Assembly: GCA_963836915.1 (NCBI GenBank)
Contig: CAWILH010000002.1
Span: 4,216,001-4,280,000 of the forward strand
DNA: 64,000 nucleotides
Direction: 5' to 3'
Source of the DNA: Cryomorpha sp963836915
Lineage (GTDB): Bacteria > Bacteroidota > Bacteroidia > Flavobacteriales_D > Cryomorphaceae
The notes below the pieces were generated by a model, which saw only the letters and a program-made list of their open reading frames with translations, was not told the origin of the DNA and made no database searches. Each line of letters starts with the position of its first letter. Position 1 is the first letter of the stretch. The position numbers and the translations under genes are program-made. Below are positions 1-9,353 of the stretch, piece by piece.

Positions 1-1298
1 TTCGATAGTTTTCTATCATCACCGGTATGGGGCCTTGATCTATAGCGAGATAGCGCGGGGTATACCAAGCTGAAGAAAAGCTGAAGGCATCATACGGTCA
101 GATATTTGCCGATAAGGCTATCGCGCGAAGGCTCGTATAAAAAGCGCAAGAACTTCATGCTTTCATCGGGAGTGTATGGGAAGGATGAGAGCGCGGCAGT
201 GGGAGTGATCACCCCAAGATCATTGCCGGGACGGTGTCCTTTATAACCTTTGATGCTATAGCTTGATGTGAGACCCCAACAGTTTTCGCCATAGCCTTCG
301 TAGTTTTCGGGATTCTCGACGCAATAGCGATAATGTGTCAACGCATGGTTTTTATTGAGTTTCCAATAGTCGCCATATTGATCGGAAAGCTTGCTTGGGT
401 TCAAGCCCAAATAGGAATAATGTGCCCAGAACAGCGGCCGTACGGGATCATCATTGCCTTCGTAATGGTCGAGCACAAGATCTAGGTCGTAATACTTTCG
501 GTCTGTTTTGATGGCTCCGCTGCGCGCCCAGCCTTCTTGGTAAACTTTCTTGTCAACACCGTGGGTGGGTGACGCCGCCGCCAGAACGTACATAATCAGG
601 CATTCGTTATAGCCCCCAACTGGAAAGTCCATTTCCCACTCAAACTCTGGACTCCAATGCCAATACAGCACATTTTCGTCCCTGGTGTACCAATCAAATT
701 CGATCCCTTTCCAAAGTGAATCGTAGCGGGCGGCGAGCGCTTTCTCATCGTCGCTGCCATTTTTAAAATACTCCCGTATTGAAATAAACCCTTCGGCGAG
801 AAATGAAGTTTCTACCAGGTCGCCGCCATTGTCTTTTTTGCTGAATGGGTAGGTCTTACCAGTCTCACCATTTAGCCAATGTGGCCATGCCCCGTGGAAG
901 CGATCGCAATTTTCAAGAAAAGTGGCGATTTTATCAAATCTTTTAAAGGCCTGCTCTCGTGATATGAAGCCGCGCTCGACGCCTACCAAAATGGCCATCA
1001 TTCCCATCCCGCTGCCGCCGGTGGTCACTATATTGGGGGCTGTGGTGGGGTAGACTTCATCCATGTGCAGGCGTTCTGGAGCCAATCCTGAGTTGGGCTC
1101 GCCGCCTTCCCAAAAATAATTGAAGGTATGCCGCTGCACCAATGTGAGCAGCGAATCATCCGAAGCCTGGGAGATTTTGGTTTCTTCCTTATAGCTTTCT
1201 TCTTCCTTATCGCTAGAAGGGTCAGCTTTGCTTGAGCACCCGAAAATGATCGCAGCGCTGATGGATAGGAAAAGAAAATTTCTGATCAGAAGAGCCAT
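1..1298 (-). CDS. GH144/glucoamylase-like lipoprotein, frameshifted near its C-terminus and cut by the window edge
   Basis: A lipoprotein with a signal peptide and lipobox ending at Cys21 (IIFGC), followed by an (alpha/alpha)-barrel domain of the putative glucoamylase/GH144 type; family members include endo-beta-1,2-glucanases. It is a clear paralogue of the next gene upstream: both share HTFNYFWEGG-like, GGSGMGMMAILVGVERGFI-like and ITPTAALSSFPYTPDESM-like stretches. The reading frame stops at 90-92 with an unnatural ending, but the neighbouring frame below position 98 reads PYDAFSFSSAWYTPRYLAID, matching the paralogue's C-terminal region. One extra base near 96-102 therefore breaks the frame. 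It is the last visible gene of a SusC/SusD locus. Family assignment is by recalled similarity; beta-1,2-glucan as substrate is inference. Confidence 0.8.
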
Positions 1299-1373
1299 GG
1301 CATTGGAATTTAGAGCAATGTAAAAACTAAATATGATTTAAGTCCTATCGCGCGGTTCTAAAGGTTCATGATC

Positions 1374-1406
1374 AGACCCCGCGGGTTTTCAAAACCCGTG
1401 GGGTCT
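1374..1406. repeat. 33-bp REP-like palindrome, copy 1
   Basis: Near-perfect inverted repeat with arms AGACCCCGCGGGTTTT and AAAACCCGTGGGGTCT around a single central C. A second copy lies 57 bp away in the same intergenic gap. It could act as a terminator or mRNA stabiliser between the two GH144-like genes, or be a dispersed REP element. Confidence 0.7.
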
Positions 1407-1462
1407 ATAAAAATTGTGATTGGAAGGATCGCTCCTATAACTGGACAAGTTTGAGACGCAAA

Positions 1463-1495
1463 AGACCCCGTGGGTGTTCAAAACCCACGGGGTCT
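1463..1495. repeat. 33-bp REP-like palindrome, copy 2
   Basis: Inverted repeat with arms AGACCCCGTGGGTGTT and AAAACCCACGGGGTCT, the same element as the copy at 1374 with compensating arm changes (GCGGG/CCCGT versus GTGGG/CCCAC). The pair changes suggest that the hairpin, not the exact sequence, is kept. Confidence 0.7.
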
Positions 1496-1517
1496 AAATC
1501 TATTCCAAGCCGCTAAA

Positions 1518-3203
1518 TCAATTAGAAAACCCAAGCAAATCCATAGCGACTTCGACTTCAGGTGCTTGCATAAAATTATTCCAGAGCAAGCCGCTGCGTT
1601 CATTTTCGATCATGATGATGATCGGGCCTTGATCTATCGCCAGATATGAATTGGCCACCCATCCATTGGTGAAATTATAGGCATCCCTAAAGCCATATTC
1701 TCCCCATAGCCTGTCGCCGACGGTATAGTAGAAGAAACGCATGGCATCCATAGATTCTTCGGGGGTGTAGGGCATCGACGAGAGTGCTGCAGTGGGCGTG
1801 ATCACCCCTCGGTCATTGTCGGGTGCGTGGGCGGTATAGCCAGGATCGCTATCGCTGGCCGTGAGTCCCCAACTGTCTTCATTATAAGCCACATAATTCT
1901 GCGGATTGGCAATACAGTATGCCCGGTTTATCAAGGTGTGGTTTCTATTTTGCAGAAAATAATCGGATGCGTATTGATCTGAAAGGCCGGTGGGATTAAG
2001 GCCAAGGAAGGAATAATGTGCAAAGAAAAGCGGCCCACCCAGCGGAATGCCGAGCGGCAATTGAATTCCGTAATAGGAACTTCCATTTTGCATATTTCCA
2101 TTCTGCGCCCAGCCGTTTTCATATACATTGGCAGTGATGGGATGGGTAGGAGATGCAGCCGCTAGAAAATAGATGATCAATGCTTCATTCCAGCCGCGTA
2201 TTTTCAAATTGATCGCCCAGTTTTGACTGGGGCTCCAATGCCAGGTAAGGACATTCTCTCCGGGGCGCACGAACCAATCCCATTCTACCGCCTCCCAAAG
2301 AAGATTTATCTTGTCGATAAGCTCAGATTCGGCCGGGTTTCCTTCATCTAAGTATTCGCGCACTGTGAGCAGGCCTTGAATCATAAAGGCAGTCTCTACC
2401 AGATCGGCGCCATTGTCATTGGGGCTAAAAGGGATCACGTCGCCAGAAGAACCATTCATCCAATGCGGCCAGACACCGTGAAAACGATCGGCCTGCGCAA
2501 GAAAGTCGACGATGGTATTGAGTCGATCAACCCCTTGGCCACGGGTGATAAAATTTCTTTCGATGCCTACCAAAATGGCCATTACTCCAAAGCCGGAGCC
2601 TCCTATAGTTACGGTCTCGCCCGAAGTGTTTCGCTCACGTGCCAAGCCACTCACAGGATGGCCAAAATCCCAAAAATAGCGGAAGGTCTGCTCCTGCACC
2701 AAGGTCATCAATTCTTCATCGCTTACCACTGGAAACTTCGGGGTGGGATCTACTTCGGTATAAAACTCTCTGGTATAGCCGCTGAAAATTTCATCATCAG
2801 CTCCTTTTATCGAGTTGGTCACCCGAAGGGTATATTTTTGTAAGTGGTTTAGCGGCTCATCGGCTGTAATGGTGATCGTTTTATTGCTGTCGCTAAACAT
2901 AAAGCTCAGATCGGCGGTGGAGCCAGGAGCCGTCATGCGAAGGCTCACATTGGTTACGGATGATACATCTACCGGACGGTTAAATTTGATGGTTCCTACA
3001 AATGAACGATCTATATCGAGCAGTCTGCCCGAAGAGAAGAAGTTGATCCCATCAATATTTACAGACATCAGGTCAAGTGAATACACCGTAGTATCTGGTG
3101 GAGTGGGAATAGGGATGGGCTGGGTCGGATCATCATCATCTTTATTGCATTGAATGAGCGCAATGGATAAGAAGATAAAAAATAGAAATTTTAAGGATTT
3201 CAT
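1518..3203 (-). CDS. GH144/glucoamylase-like lipoprotein with N-terminal Ig-like domain
   Basis: 561 residues. The signal peptide ends at a lipobox (IALIQC) followed by NKDDDD, an acidic tract of the kind seen on surface-exposed Bacteroidota lipoproteins. Residues about 40-150 look like a bacterial Ig-like (SbsA/Big_5) domain ending YTREFYTE. Residues about 160-555 are the putative glucoamylase/GH144 catalytic domain, with TFRYFWDFGHPVSGLARER, ETAFMIQGLLTVREYL and GWVANSYLAIDQGPIIIMIE. Known relatives include endo-beta-1,2-glucanases. It is a paralogue of the downstream gene and is probably co-transcribed with it. Substrate is inferred from family only; other beta-glucans are possible. Confidence 0.82.
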   Translation of the reverse strand: MKSLKFLFFIFLSIALIQCNKDDDDPTQPIPIPTPPDTTVYSLDLMSVNIDGINFFSSGRLLDIDRSFVGTIKFNRPVDVSSVTNVSLRMTAPGSTADLSFMFSDSNKTITITADEPLNHLQKYTLRVTNSIKGADDEIFSGYTREFYTEVDPTPKFPVVSDEELMTLVQEQTFRYFWDFGHPVSGLARERNTSGETVTIGGSGFGVMAILVGIERNFITRGQGVDRLNTIVDFLAQADRFHGVWPHWMNGSSGDVIPFSPNDNGADLVETAFMIQGLLTVREYLDEGNPAESELIDKINLLWEAVEWDWFVRPGENVLTWHWSPSQNWAINLKIRGWNEALIIYFLAAASPTHPITANVYENGWAQNGNMQNGSSYYGIQLPLGIPLGGPLFFAHYSFLGLNPTGLSDQYASDYFLQNRNHTLINRAYCIANPQNYVAYNEDSWGLTASDSDPGYTAHAPDNDRGVITPTAALSSMPYTPEESMDAMRFFYYTVGDRLWGEYGFRDAYNFTNGWVANSYLAIDQGPIIIMIENERSGLLWNNFMQAPEVEVAMDLLGFSN

Positions 3204-3217
3204 AGCGGTGGGTTTAA

Positions 3218-3250
3218 AATAAAAAGGGGCTCCATCTCAGAAGGAGCCCC
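3218..3250 (-). terminator. Rho-independent terminator after the LamG lipoprotein
   Basis: On the minus strand GGGGCTCC and GGAGCCCC form an 8-bp stem around a 9-base loop, followed by TTTTT. It lies 22 bp below the stop of the LamG gene, so the GH144-like genes downstream are read through it or have their own promoter. Confidence 0.75.
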
Positions 3251-3272
3251 TAAATTAACTATTCAAAATTTA

Positions 3273-4523
3273 TTATTGGACTTTCTCGTCGTTGTATAGT
3301 GATGTCACTTGCTCCGCTGTTAGCGCTACATTCCAAATTCTTAAGTCGTCAACATAACCTTTAAAGGTATTATTGTTTCCTTCAAAGGTATTCCAAGTAT
3401 CAACTGCATTATCGTCACTGGCGTTAAAGCCAATGGCAAATTTCCCATCTGCATTTGTCGCCGATGAATTAAACATCATGTCTACCATATTGAATCCAAA
3501 AGCCGGATCAGGATTATTATTAATATCGTATTTAGTGATAGCAACTCCATCGATATAAATGTTTTTTGCTGAGGTGGCATTGTCAAATGATAAAACCATT
3601 TGATGCCATGAACCACTTGTTACTACTTCTGATATATCACCTTCAAAATTCTCAATAGTAAAGCCACCAACATTGCCACCGCCATTGATATTATCGCCCC
3701 AAGCAGTAGCTGATCCTATTTCATTTGGGTCTGGTGACACCATGTGGTGTGAAGCCATTTTTATCCAGTCAAGATTGTTCCCCAATTCGAAGAAGAACCC
3801 ATTTTGAGCAGCTAAACCAAATAAATGGCGGCTTGTGCCTACGGGAAAATCAGCATGGTCAACACTGAACCATATGGAAACGGTAGTGCTCGGGCTAATG
3901 AAATTCGCTCCATCAAGTACTATTAAGTCTGCATTCGCGCCTCCAGGCATTCCGCTGAAATAAGCTGCTCCATCCGCTTCGCCAAATCTATCTTCACCGT
4001 AACTAACATCATCCCTTTCCACAGTAGCATTTCCTGTTACGTCTGAGACGCTTCCATTCAATTGAAGATAGACCTGCTGAGCCGCAGGATTTGGAGCAGT
4101 TCCAAGACCGATTCCCGCTGTAGTGAACTGCGTGTTCACATTTCCGGCAGCGACACCCTCTGTAGATTTAACGCCATTCACTTGCACGACGTAAAGCGTT
4201 CCACCAAAAAGATTGTCGTCAGGGGCAATCGTTACATTGTTTCCTGAAGCAGTGATAGACGCTGCTACTTCATTAGATCCATTCAAGAGTTTCACTTCAG
4301 AAAGAGAAGTATTGTCAACTCCAGCGCTGAAACCAATCGTAATGTCTTGATCGGCAGCTATCCCAGATGCAAACGAAGAACCGTAAAGGTTGGTTCCATC
4401 TGTAGTAGTAATTGTGCTTACGGCCATAGCGGCCGGAGCATCTTCTTCGTCATCGCTACAGGCGGTAAATAAAACCACTCCTGAAAGCATCAATAATGCA
4501 AATCTGTTCTTAAAGAAATTCAT
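3273..4523 (-). CDS. LamG/concanavalin A-like surface lipoprotein of the PUL
   Basis: 416 residues. The signal peptide ends at a lipobox (VVLFTAC) followed by SDDEED, a strong candidate export signal to the cell surface. Residues about 30-135 resemble an Ig-like module (ADQDITIGFSAGVDNTSLSE; TLYVVQVNGVKS). Residues about 145-412 are a LamG/jellyroll domain (YLQLNGSVSDVTG, VSIWFSV, FKGYVDDLRIWNVALTAEQV). It sits directly downstream of SusD, where glycan-binding or SusE/F-like lipoproteins are usual, so a carbohydrate-binding role is likely. No catalytic motif was recognised. A palindromic operator candidate lies at 4552-4568. Confidence 0.75.
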   Translation of the reverse strand: MNFFKNRFALLMLSGVVLFTACSDDEEDAPAAMAVSTITTTDGTNLYGSSFASGIAADQDITIGFSAGVDNTSLSEVKLLNGSNEVAASITASGNNVTIAPDDNLFGGTLYVVQVNGVKSTEGVAAGNVNTQFTTAGIGLGTAPNPAAQQVYLQLNGSVSDVTGNATVERDDVSYGEDRFGEADGAAYFSGMPGGANADLIVLDGANFISPSTTVSIWFSVDHADFPVGTSRHLFGLAAQNGFFFELGNNLDWIKMASHHMVSPDPNEIGSATAWGDNINGGGNVGGFTIENFEGDISEVVTSGSWHQMVLSFDNATSAKNIYIDGVAITKYDINNNPDPAFGFNMVDMMFNSSATNADGKFAIGFNASDDNAVDTWNTFEGNNNTFKGYVDDLRIWNVALTAEQVTSLYNDEKVQ

Positions 4524-4551
4524 GTTAATTGAAGATTAAATTTTAATTAAT

Positions 4552-4568
4552 AGTGTAAATGTAACACT
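4552..4568 (-). promoter_or_regulatory. Candidate operator, 17-bp palindrome (PUL lipoprotein)
   Basis: On the minus strand the site reads AGTGTTACATTTACACT, 28 bp before the LamG start codon. It matches the site upstream of pfkA (20779-20795) at 16 of 17 positions. It contains TACATTTA, a -7-like element, suggesting repression by promoter overlap. Confidence 0.5.
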
Positions 4569-4603
4569 GACCGTACAATTTCGGAAATAAATCCCCTATA
4601 ATT

Positions 4604-6097
4604 TTACCAACCGCTCGATTGCACAAGTGCTCGATTTAGAAGTAGTTCGCTTGCAGGGATTGGAAAGGTTTCATGTTTTCCCGAAACGAAGCCAAGTGGG
4701 CTGAGTAATTCGGCGGCTCGACCGGTACGTACCAAGTCAAAATACCGCTCCTGTTCCATAGCCATTTCGTGACGACGCTCTTCGAAGATCAAATCATCGA
4801 GTGCTGTTTGATCGGTTTCCGTGAGAGGGTCGAGCCCCACACGAGCCCTAACCTTATTCACTTCCGTGAGCGCCCCGGCCGGATTGCCTGATTTATTGAG
4901 TGCTTCGGCAGCTATGAGTAGCACTTCGGCATAGCGCATTTCTTTTACGTTATAGCCGTAGGGCTCTTCGGTGGTCGTGCCGGGCACCCATACTTTCTCG
5001 CTATATGTTTCACGTTGAATGAGAACACCTTCCGCATTAAACGTTTCATCGGGTGTAGACTCGTCGCCTTCGATTAATATACCATTTAGGGTTTCCCCAA
5101 CGAAAATGATCGTTTCATCCATTCTCGGGTCACCGGTTTCAAACGAATTTATAAGGTCTACAGAAGGTCGGTTAAAGCCCCAACCGCGATTGGGCACTCC
5201 ACGCACACCTTGCGTATTTGCAAACTGATTTCCACCCGTAGCTAGGCCTGCCGGAGCGATGGCACCAACTTCAAAGACCGATTCAATGCCAAACTGCCCT
5301 ATCGGCAAAAAGGCGTTTTCGTAAGTCGCTTCGAGATCATACTGTCCCGAGTTTACCACTTGCATCGCGTAAAGTGCGGCATTGGGATAGTCTTCTACAT
5401 AGAGATAGGTTTTTGCCAATAGGGCTTGCGCGGCGCCCTTGGTAGCCCTGCCTAAATCTTCGGTTGGCCAGGCACTTTTTGTTGGCAGATTTTCTACAGC
5501 AATAAGCAGATCGGGAATGATGATCTCATTATAAATCTCCGAAACGGGGGAGCGGGGCATTTCTAGCGGTGGATTTAAGTTGGTTACTTTTGGTATGTCG
5601 CCAAAACCACGTGCCAATTGAAAATAATGCAGGGCGCGCAGAAACCTTGCCTGTCCCAGCATCTGGCTTTTCTCAGTCTCATCCATTGTGATGTTTGGGA
5701 CATTGTCCAGCACTACATGTACTGATTTAATAGCTTCATAGGTCGCTGTATACCACGCCGAAAGGTCTACAATGTCTGGAAAGAACGAATAGGTCTCAAA
5801 CTGTAGCATGCGTGCACCATCTCCAGGGCTGCTTCCTTTATTGGCATCATCGCTCATGATATCGACTATGGGAAAGCCTCCGTAATAAATCTGCCATACG
5901 CGAAGGTCGGAATACATTCCGTTCACCACTCTACGCGCATCGGGAGCTGTTTCTGGAAATTGGACTTCGGTGAGCGTTCCTTGCGGTGGATTATCCAAAA
6001 ATTCATCTTTACATGAATTGATCATGAAAATCCCGACAAACGCCAGTAGGAGACTGGCCATATATTTTAGTCGTCTTATGTTCAGTATATTTTCCAT
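4604..6097 (-). CDS. SusD/RagB-family glycan-binding lipoprotein
   Basis: 497 residues. The lipobox region IFMINSC is followed by KDEFLDNPPQGTL, a classic SusD opening. Two SusD hallmarks are visible: RRVVNGMYSDLRVWQIYYGG near the N-terminus and YNVKEMRYAEVLLIAAEALN followed by FEERRHEMAMEQERYFDLVR near the C-terminus. SusD proteins sit on the cell surface and cap the SusC channel, handing it oligosaccharides. The gene starts 11 bp after the SusC stop, so the two are co-transcribed. An internal Met (MASLLLAF) after residue 12 could be the true start. Confidence 0.93.
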   Translation of the reverse strand: MENILNIRRLKYMASLLLAFVGIFMINSCKDEFLDNPPQGTLTEVQFPETAPDARRVVNGMYSDLRVWQIYYGGFPIVDIMSDDANKGSSPGDGARMLQFETYSFFPDIVDLSAWYTATYEAIKSVHVVLDNVPNITMDETEKSQMLGQARFLRALHYFQLARGFGDIPKVTNLNPPLEMPRSPVSEIYNEIIIPDLLIAVENLPTKSAWPTEDLGRATKGAAQALLAKTYLYVEDYPNAALYAMQVVNSGQYDLEATYENAFLPIGQFGIESVFEVGAIAPAGLATGGNQFANTQGVRGVPNRGWGFNRPSVDLINSFETGDPRMDETIIFVGETLNGILIEGDESTPDETFNAEGVLIQRETYSEKVWVPGTTTEEPYGYNVKEMRYAEVLLIAAEALNKSGNPAGALTEVNKVRARVGLDPLTETDQTALDDLIFEERRHEMAMEQERYFDLVRTGRAAELLSPLGFVSGKHETFPIPASELLLNRALVQSSGW

Positions 6098-6108
6098 CTC
6101 AATTTATT

Positions 6109-9099
6109 TTAAAAGGTAAGATTAAGGCCTAAGGTGTATATAGAAGTAATAGGGTAGGTACCAAGGTCGATTCCAGATGCCAAAACATTTCCACTTGCAA
6201 TCTCGGGAGAGTAGCCCGTAAAATCGGAAAGGGTGAATAGATTCGTCCCCCTGACGTACACAGATAAGCGCTGCACACGTATCTTTTCTGCCCAACGATC
6301 TGGTATTTGATAAGCTAGGGTGGCTGTTCTCAAACGAAAGAAAGATCCATCTTGAACGAAATAAGACGACGGTTGGTAATTTACACCGCCAGCTGTAGGC
6401 CGTGGCTCCGAATTACTCGTTCCATCGCCTCTCCAATAATCTGCCACCTGCGCTTCATAATTATATTGATCGGGACGAACAGCATTCTTTCCATTGTAAA
6501 TTTCATTTCCGGCCTGTCCGTAAAAGTCGAGACCTAGAGAAATGCCTTTATAACCGATATTGGCATTGAATCCATAAATGAAATCTGGTATGTAAGACCC
6601 AAGCGCTACCTGATCATCGGCGTTTAGGATTCCGTCTCCATTGGTGTCCGCAAACTTTAAATCACCGGGCTGCTGGCCAGCTAGGGTTGGAGAATTATCA
6701 ACTTCACCTACATTTTGCAAAACGCCTATCACTTGGTAACCATAGAATTCGCCAACGGAGGATCCTACTTGTGTGCGGGTCACCAATTGACCGTTACCCA
6801 ATGAACCACTTGGTATAACAGAGCCAGACCCAGTCTCCCTGCCCATCTCGAGCACTTCATTGTCTACGGTAGAACCCAGTACGCCGACTTGGTAGGAAAT
6901 ACCATTGTCGAAATCATCGCGCCAGGTCATCTGGAATTCTAACCCTTGGTTACGCACTTTGGCAGCATTTACTGTGGTAGTCACGAAAGCGCCATTCCCG
7001 ATCTGGCCTGGCGAGAATATTCCAACTAGGATATCATCAGTCGTTTTGTTGTAGTATTCCAAAGACCCTTGAAGTCTGTTGCTGAGAAAGCCAAAATCCA
7101 AACCGATGTTAAGCTGCTCAGTTTCTTCCCATTTCAGGTTCGGATTTCCTATTCTTCCGTATGATGCCCCAGACACCAAAGTTTCATCAGGACCGAATAC
7201 GCCATTTTGGCCTAGACTCACCAATGTAAATTGATCATTGCCATTTATCTTTTCGTTTCCTACAAATCCATAACTACCGCGAATTTTTAAAAGGTCAATC
7301 TTCGAGCTGGCGTTAGCCATGAAATCTTCGTTTAGTATGTTCCAACCCAAAGCGAAAGATGCAAAATTACCATATCGATTGTTGGGGCCAAATTTTGAAG
7401 ATCCGTCTCTACGGAAATTACCGGTGAAGAGATAGCGATCATCGTAGGTGTAGTTTATACGAAATAAGGTCGATGCAAGAGAAGATGTGCCGGCGCCATT
7501 AGCTACTTGAATTGTTTCGGCATCGCCTGATGGGATATACCATAGATCGGGATCGCTATCGATCAGGTCACTTACAGAAGCATTTAAAAAGTCATTTTTA
7601 TTTTGCTGTGCAGTATAGCCAACCAAGACATCGAATCTATGCCTGTCGATTTGCTTTTTATAGCTTAGGGTATTCTCCCAAAGCCAATTAAAGAAAAAGT
7701 TTCGATTATTATTCAAGTCATCTACTGGGTTGGCCTGCGGAGAATCGCCTACCGCAAAAACAGGACTATAAGAAACAAAATTTCCATAGCCTGATTCAAT
7801 ACCAAAGCTGGTGCGGGCAGTAAACCCTTTTAAGAAATCCACTTCACCAAAAATGTTCCCAAGGCTATTTACGCTGTTGGTTTCATTATTTGTGTAAAAG
7901 ATAGTCGCCAGTGGATTACCCCCACCACGCACCTGAACGAAGTCGCTTCTGGGATTATCCCGCACCGCAAACGGCCCATCAGTAGGCCAGGCTCTGTAAG
8001 CATTGGCCACTACGCTGGGTGATCCTTGATTTCTGGTTGGTGTAACAGTCATATTTGTCCCAACACGAATCTGCTCGTTAAAGCGATAGGTATTATTTAA
8101 TTTCATGGTCACCCTTTCAAATTCTGACTTGGGTATAATTCCCTCTTGCTTGAAATAGCCCAATCCGAAATAGTAGTCGCTGCGATCTGAAGATCCGCTG
8201 GCAGAGAAGTGAATCTGCTGCATGGGAGCCACATCCCTGAATATTTCGTCCTGCCAGTTGGTATTTGGTAGATTATCAGTTCGGTTAAATGAGTTTGGCG
8301 TAATCACGTTGAGTACTTCTGCAAATTCTTGAGCATTGAGCAAATCAATTTTATTCGGTAAGGTTTGAAGTCCGTAAGAAAGGTCAAATTGAAATTGGGG
8401 TTTACCATTTCTCAAACCGCTGCCATTTTTGGTGGTAACGACGATCACCCCATTTGCTCCGCGAGAGCCGTAGAGCGCTGTGGCAGATGCATCTTTGAGA
8501 ACGGTCATGGTGGCGATATCGCTTGGCGAAAGGAAATTGATGTCATTGGTGAAAACCCCATCCACTACATAGAGTACCGAAGCATCATTAAAGGTGCCCA
8601 CCCCTCGTAGCCGTACGATCGGACTTACACCGGGCTCACCCGTCGGAGCGGTAATTTGAAGTCCTGCGACCTTACCTTGCAAGGCATTCATTGCATTGGT
8701 CGTAGGTACTTTTGTAATCTCTTCGGCTTTTACGGTTGTGATAGATCCGGTCAGGTCGCTCTTTCTTTGAGTACCGTACCCAACCACCACCACTTCATCG
8801 AGCTTCTGCTGATCTACCTTGATACCTATATCAATACTGGTCCTCCCATTCATAGCCACTGTTTGGCTTAGATAGCCAATAAATGAAAAGGTAAGTGAAT
8901 CATCGGCTGCGGTAGATTTTAAGGTGTACTGGCCATCAAGATTTGTGGCAGTGCCAGATCTGGAGCTGTTCGTATACACGGTTACCCCGGGCAGGGTCTC
9001 GCCGGTGTCGGCATCTTTTACGGTTCCAGTAATAGTAGACTGTGCTTTAAGGCCAAAAGCCATTGCCGTAAAGGCCAGCACGCATAGAAATCTATTCAT
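6109..9099 (-). CDS. SusC/RagA-family TonB-linked outer-membrane transporter
   Basis: 996 residues. After a signal peptide (cleavage near KAQ) there is a carboxypeptidase-like regulatory domain at about 22-100 (ITGTVKDADTGETLPGVTVY), then DEVVVVGYGTQRKSDLTGS, the standard SusC plug entry, a plug domain to about 220 and a long beta-barrel ending in GLNLTF, an outer-membrane C-terminal signature. It imports oligosaccharides energised by TonB. It is the first gene of the locus; an operator candidate lies at 9168-9184, and a -7-like element TACCTTTA (minus strand) at 9152-9159. Confidence 0.95.
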   Translation of the reverse strand: MNRFLCVLAFTAMAFGLKAQSTITGTVKDADTGETLPGVTVYTNSSRSGTATNLDGQYTLKSTAADDSLTFSFIGYLSQTVAMNGRTSIDIGIKVDQQKLDEVVVVGYGTQRKSDLTGSITTVKAEEITKVPTTNAMNALQGKVAGLQITAPTGEPGVSPIVRLRGVGTFNDASVLYVVDGVFTNDINFLSPSDIATMTVLKDASATALYGSRGANGVIVVTTKNGSGLRNGKPQFQFDLSYGLQTLPNKIDLLNAQEFAEVLNVITPNSFNRTDNLPNTNWQDEIFRDVAPMQQIHFSASGSSDRSDYYFGLGYFKQEGIIPKSEFERVTMKLNNTYRFNEQIRVGTNMTVTPTRNQGSPSVVANAYRAWPTDGPFAVRDNPRSDFVQVRGGGNPLATIFYTNNETNSVNSLGNIFGEVDFLKGFTARTSFGIESGYGNFVSYSPVFAVGDSPQANPVDDLNNNRNFFFNWLWENTLSYKKQIDRHRFDVLVGYTAQQNKNDFLNASVSDLIDSDPDLWYIPSGDAETIQVANGAGTSSLASTLFRINYTYDDRYLFTGNFRRDGSSKFGPNNRYGNFASFALGWNILNEDFMANASSKIDLLKIRGSYGFVGNEKINGNDQFTLVSLGQNGVFGPDETLVSGASYGRIGNPNLKWEETEQLNIGLDFGFLSNRLQGSLEYYNKTTDDILVGIFSPGQIGNGAFVTTTVNAAKVRNQGLEFQMTWRDDFDNGISYQVGVLGSTVDNEVLEMGRETGSGSVIPSGSLGNGQLVTRTQVGSSVGEFYGYQVIGVLQNVGEVDNSPTLAGQQPGDLKFADTNGDGILNADDQVALGSYIPDFIYGFNANIGYKGISLGLDFYGQAGNEIYNGKNAVRPDQYNYEAQVADYWRGDGTSNSEPRPTAGGVNYQPSSYFVQDGSFFRLRTATLAYQIPDRWAEKIRVQRLSVYVRGTNLFTLSDFTGYSPEIASGNVLASGIDLGTYPITSIYTLGLNLTF

Positions 9100-9167
9100 A
9101 GATAAGGGTTTAAATAAGGATTCAAAGAGTGTGAACTGATCACATCAGAATTTAAAGGTATTATAAT

Positions 9168-9184
9168 AGTGTTAAACTAACACA
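9168..9184 (-). promoter_or_regulatory. Candidate operator upstream of susC
   Basis: The top strand reads AGTGTTAAACTAACACA, an AGTGTTA-N3-TAACAC palindrome of the same 17-bp spacing as sites at 4552, 20779 and 44392. It lies between a TTTG (-33-like) and the TACCTTTA -7-like element at 9152-9159 of the minus-strand promoter. Confidence 0.5.
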
Positions 9185-9353
9185 AAAGAAATGAATTTAA
9201 CAGAAGTGAGGTAATGAAGATTTATTGTGGGATTGGAATTGAACCGATTCTTAACCTTGGCGGGAGATCGAGCTTACCCGCAACATTGGCCGGTTGCAGC
9301 CTTGTAGCTTCAATTGGAAATAAGAACTTTGTACAAATCAAAAAAATTGACCT

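Noticed and set aside
9130..9144. TGTGAACTGATCACA as a CRP-like site in the susC leader
   Set aside because: The arms match TGTGA/TCACA but the spacer is 5 rather than 6 bases, only one copy was seen, and it lies downstream of the likely promoter.
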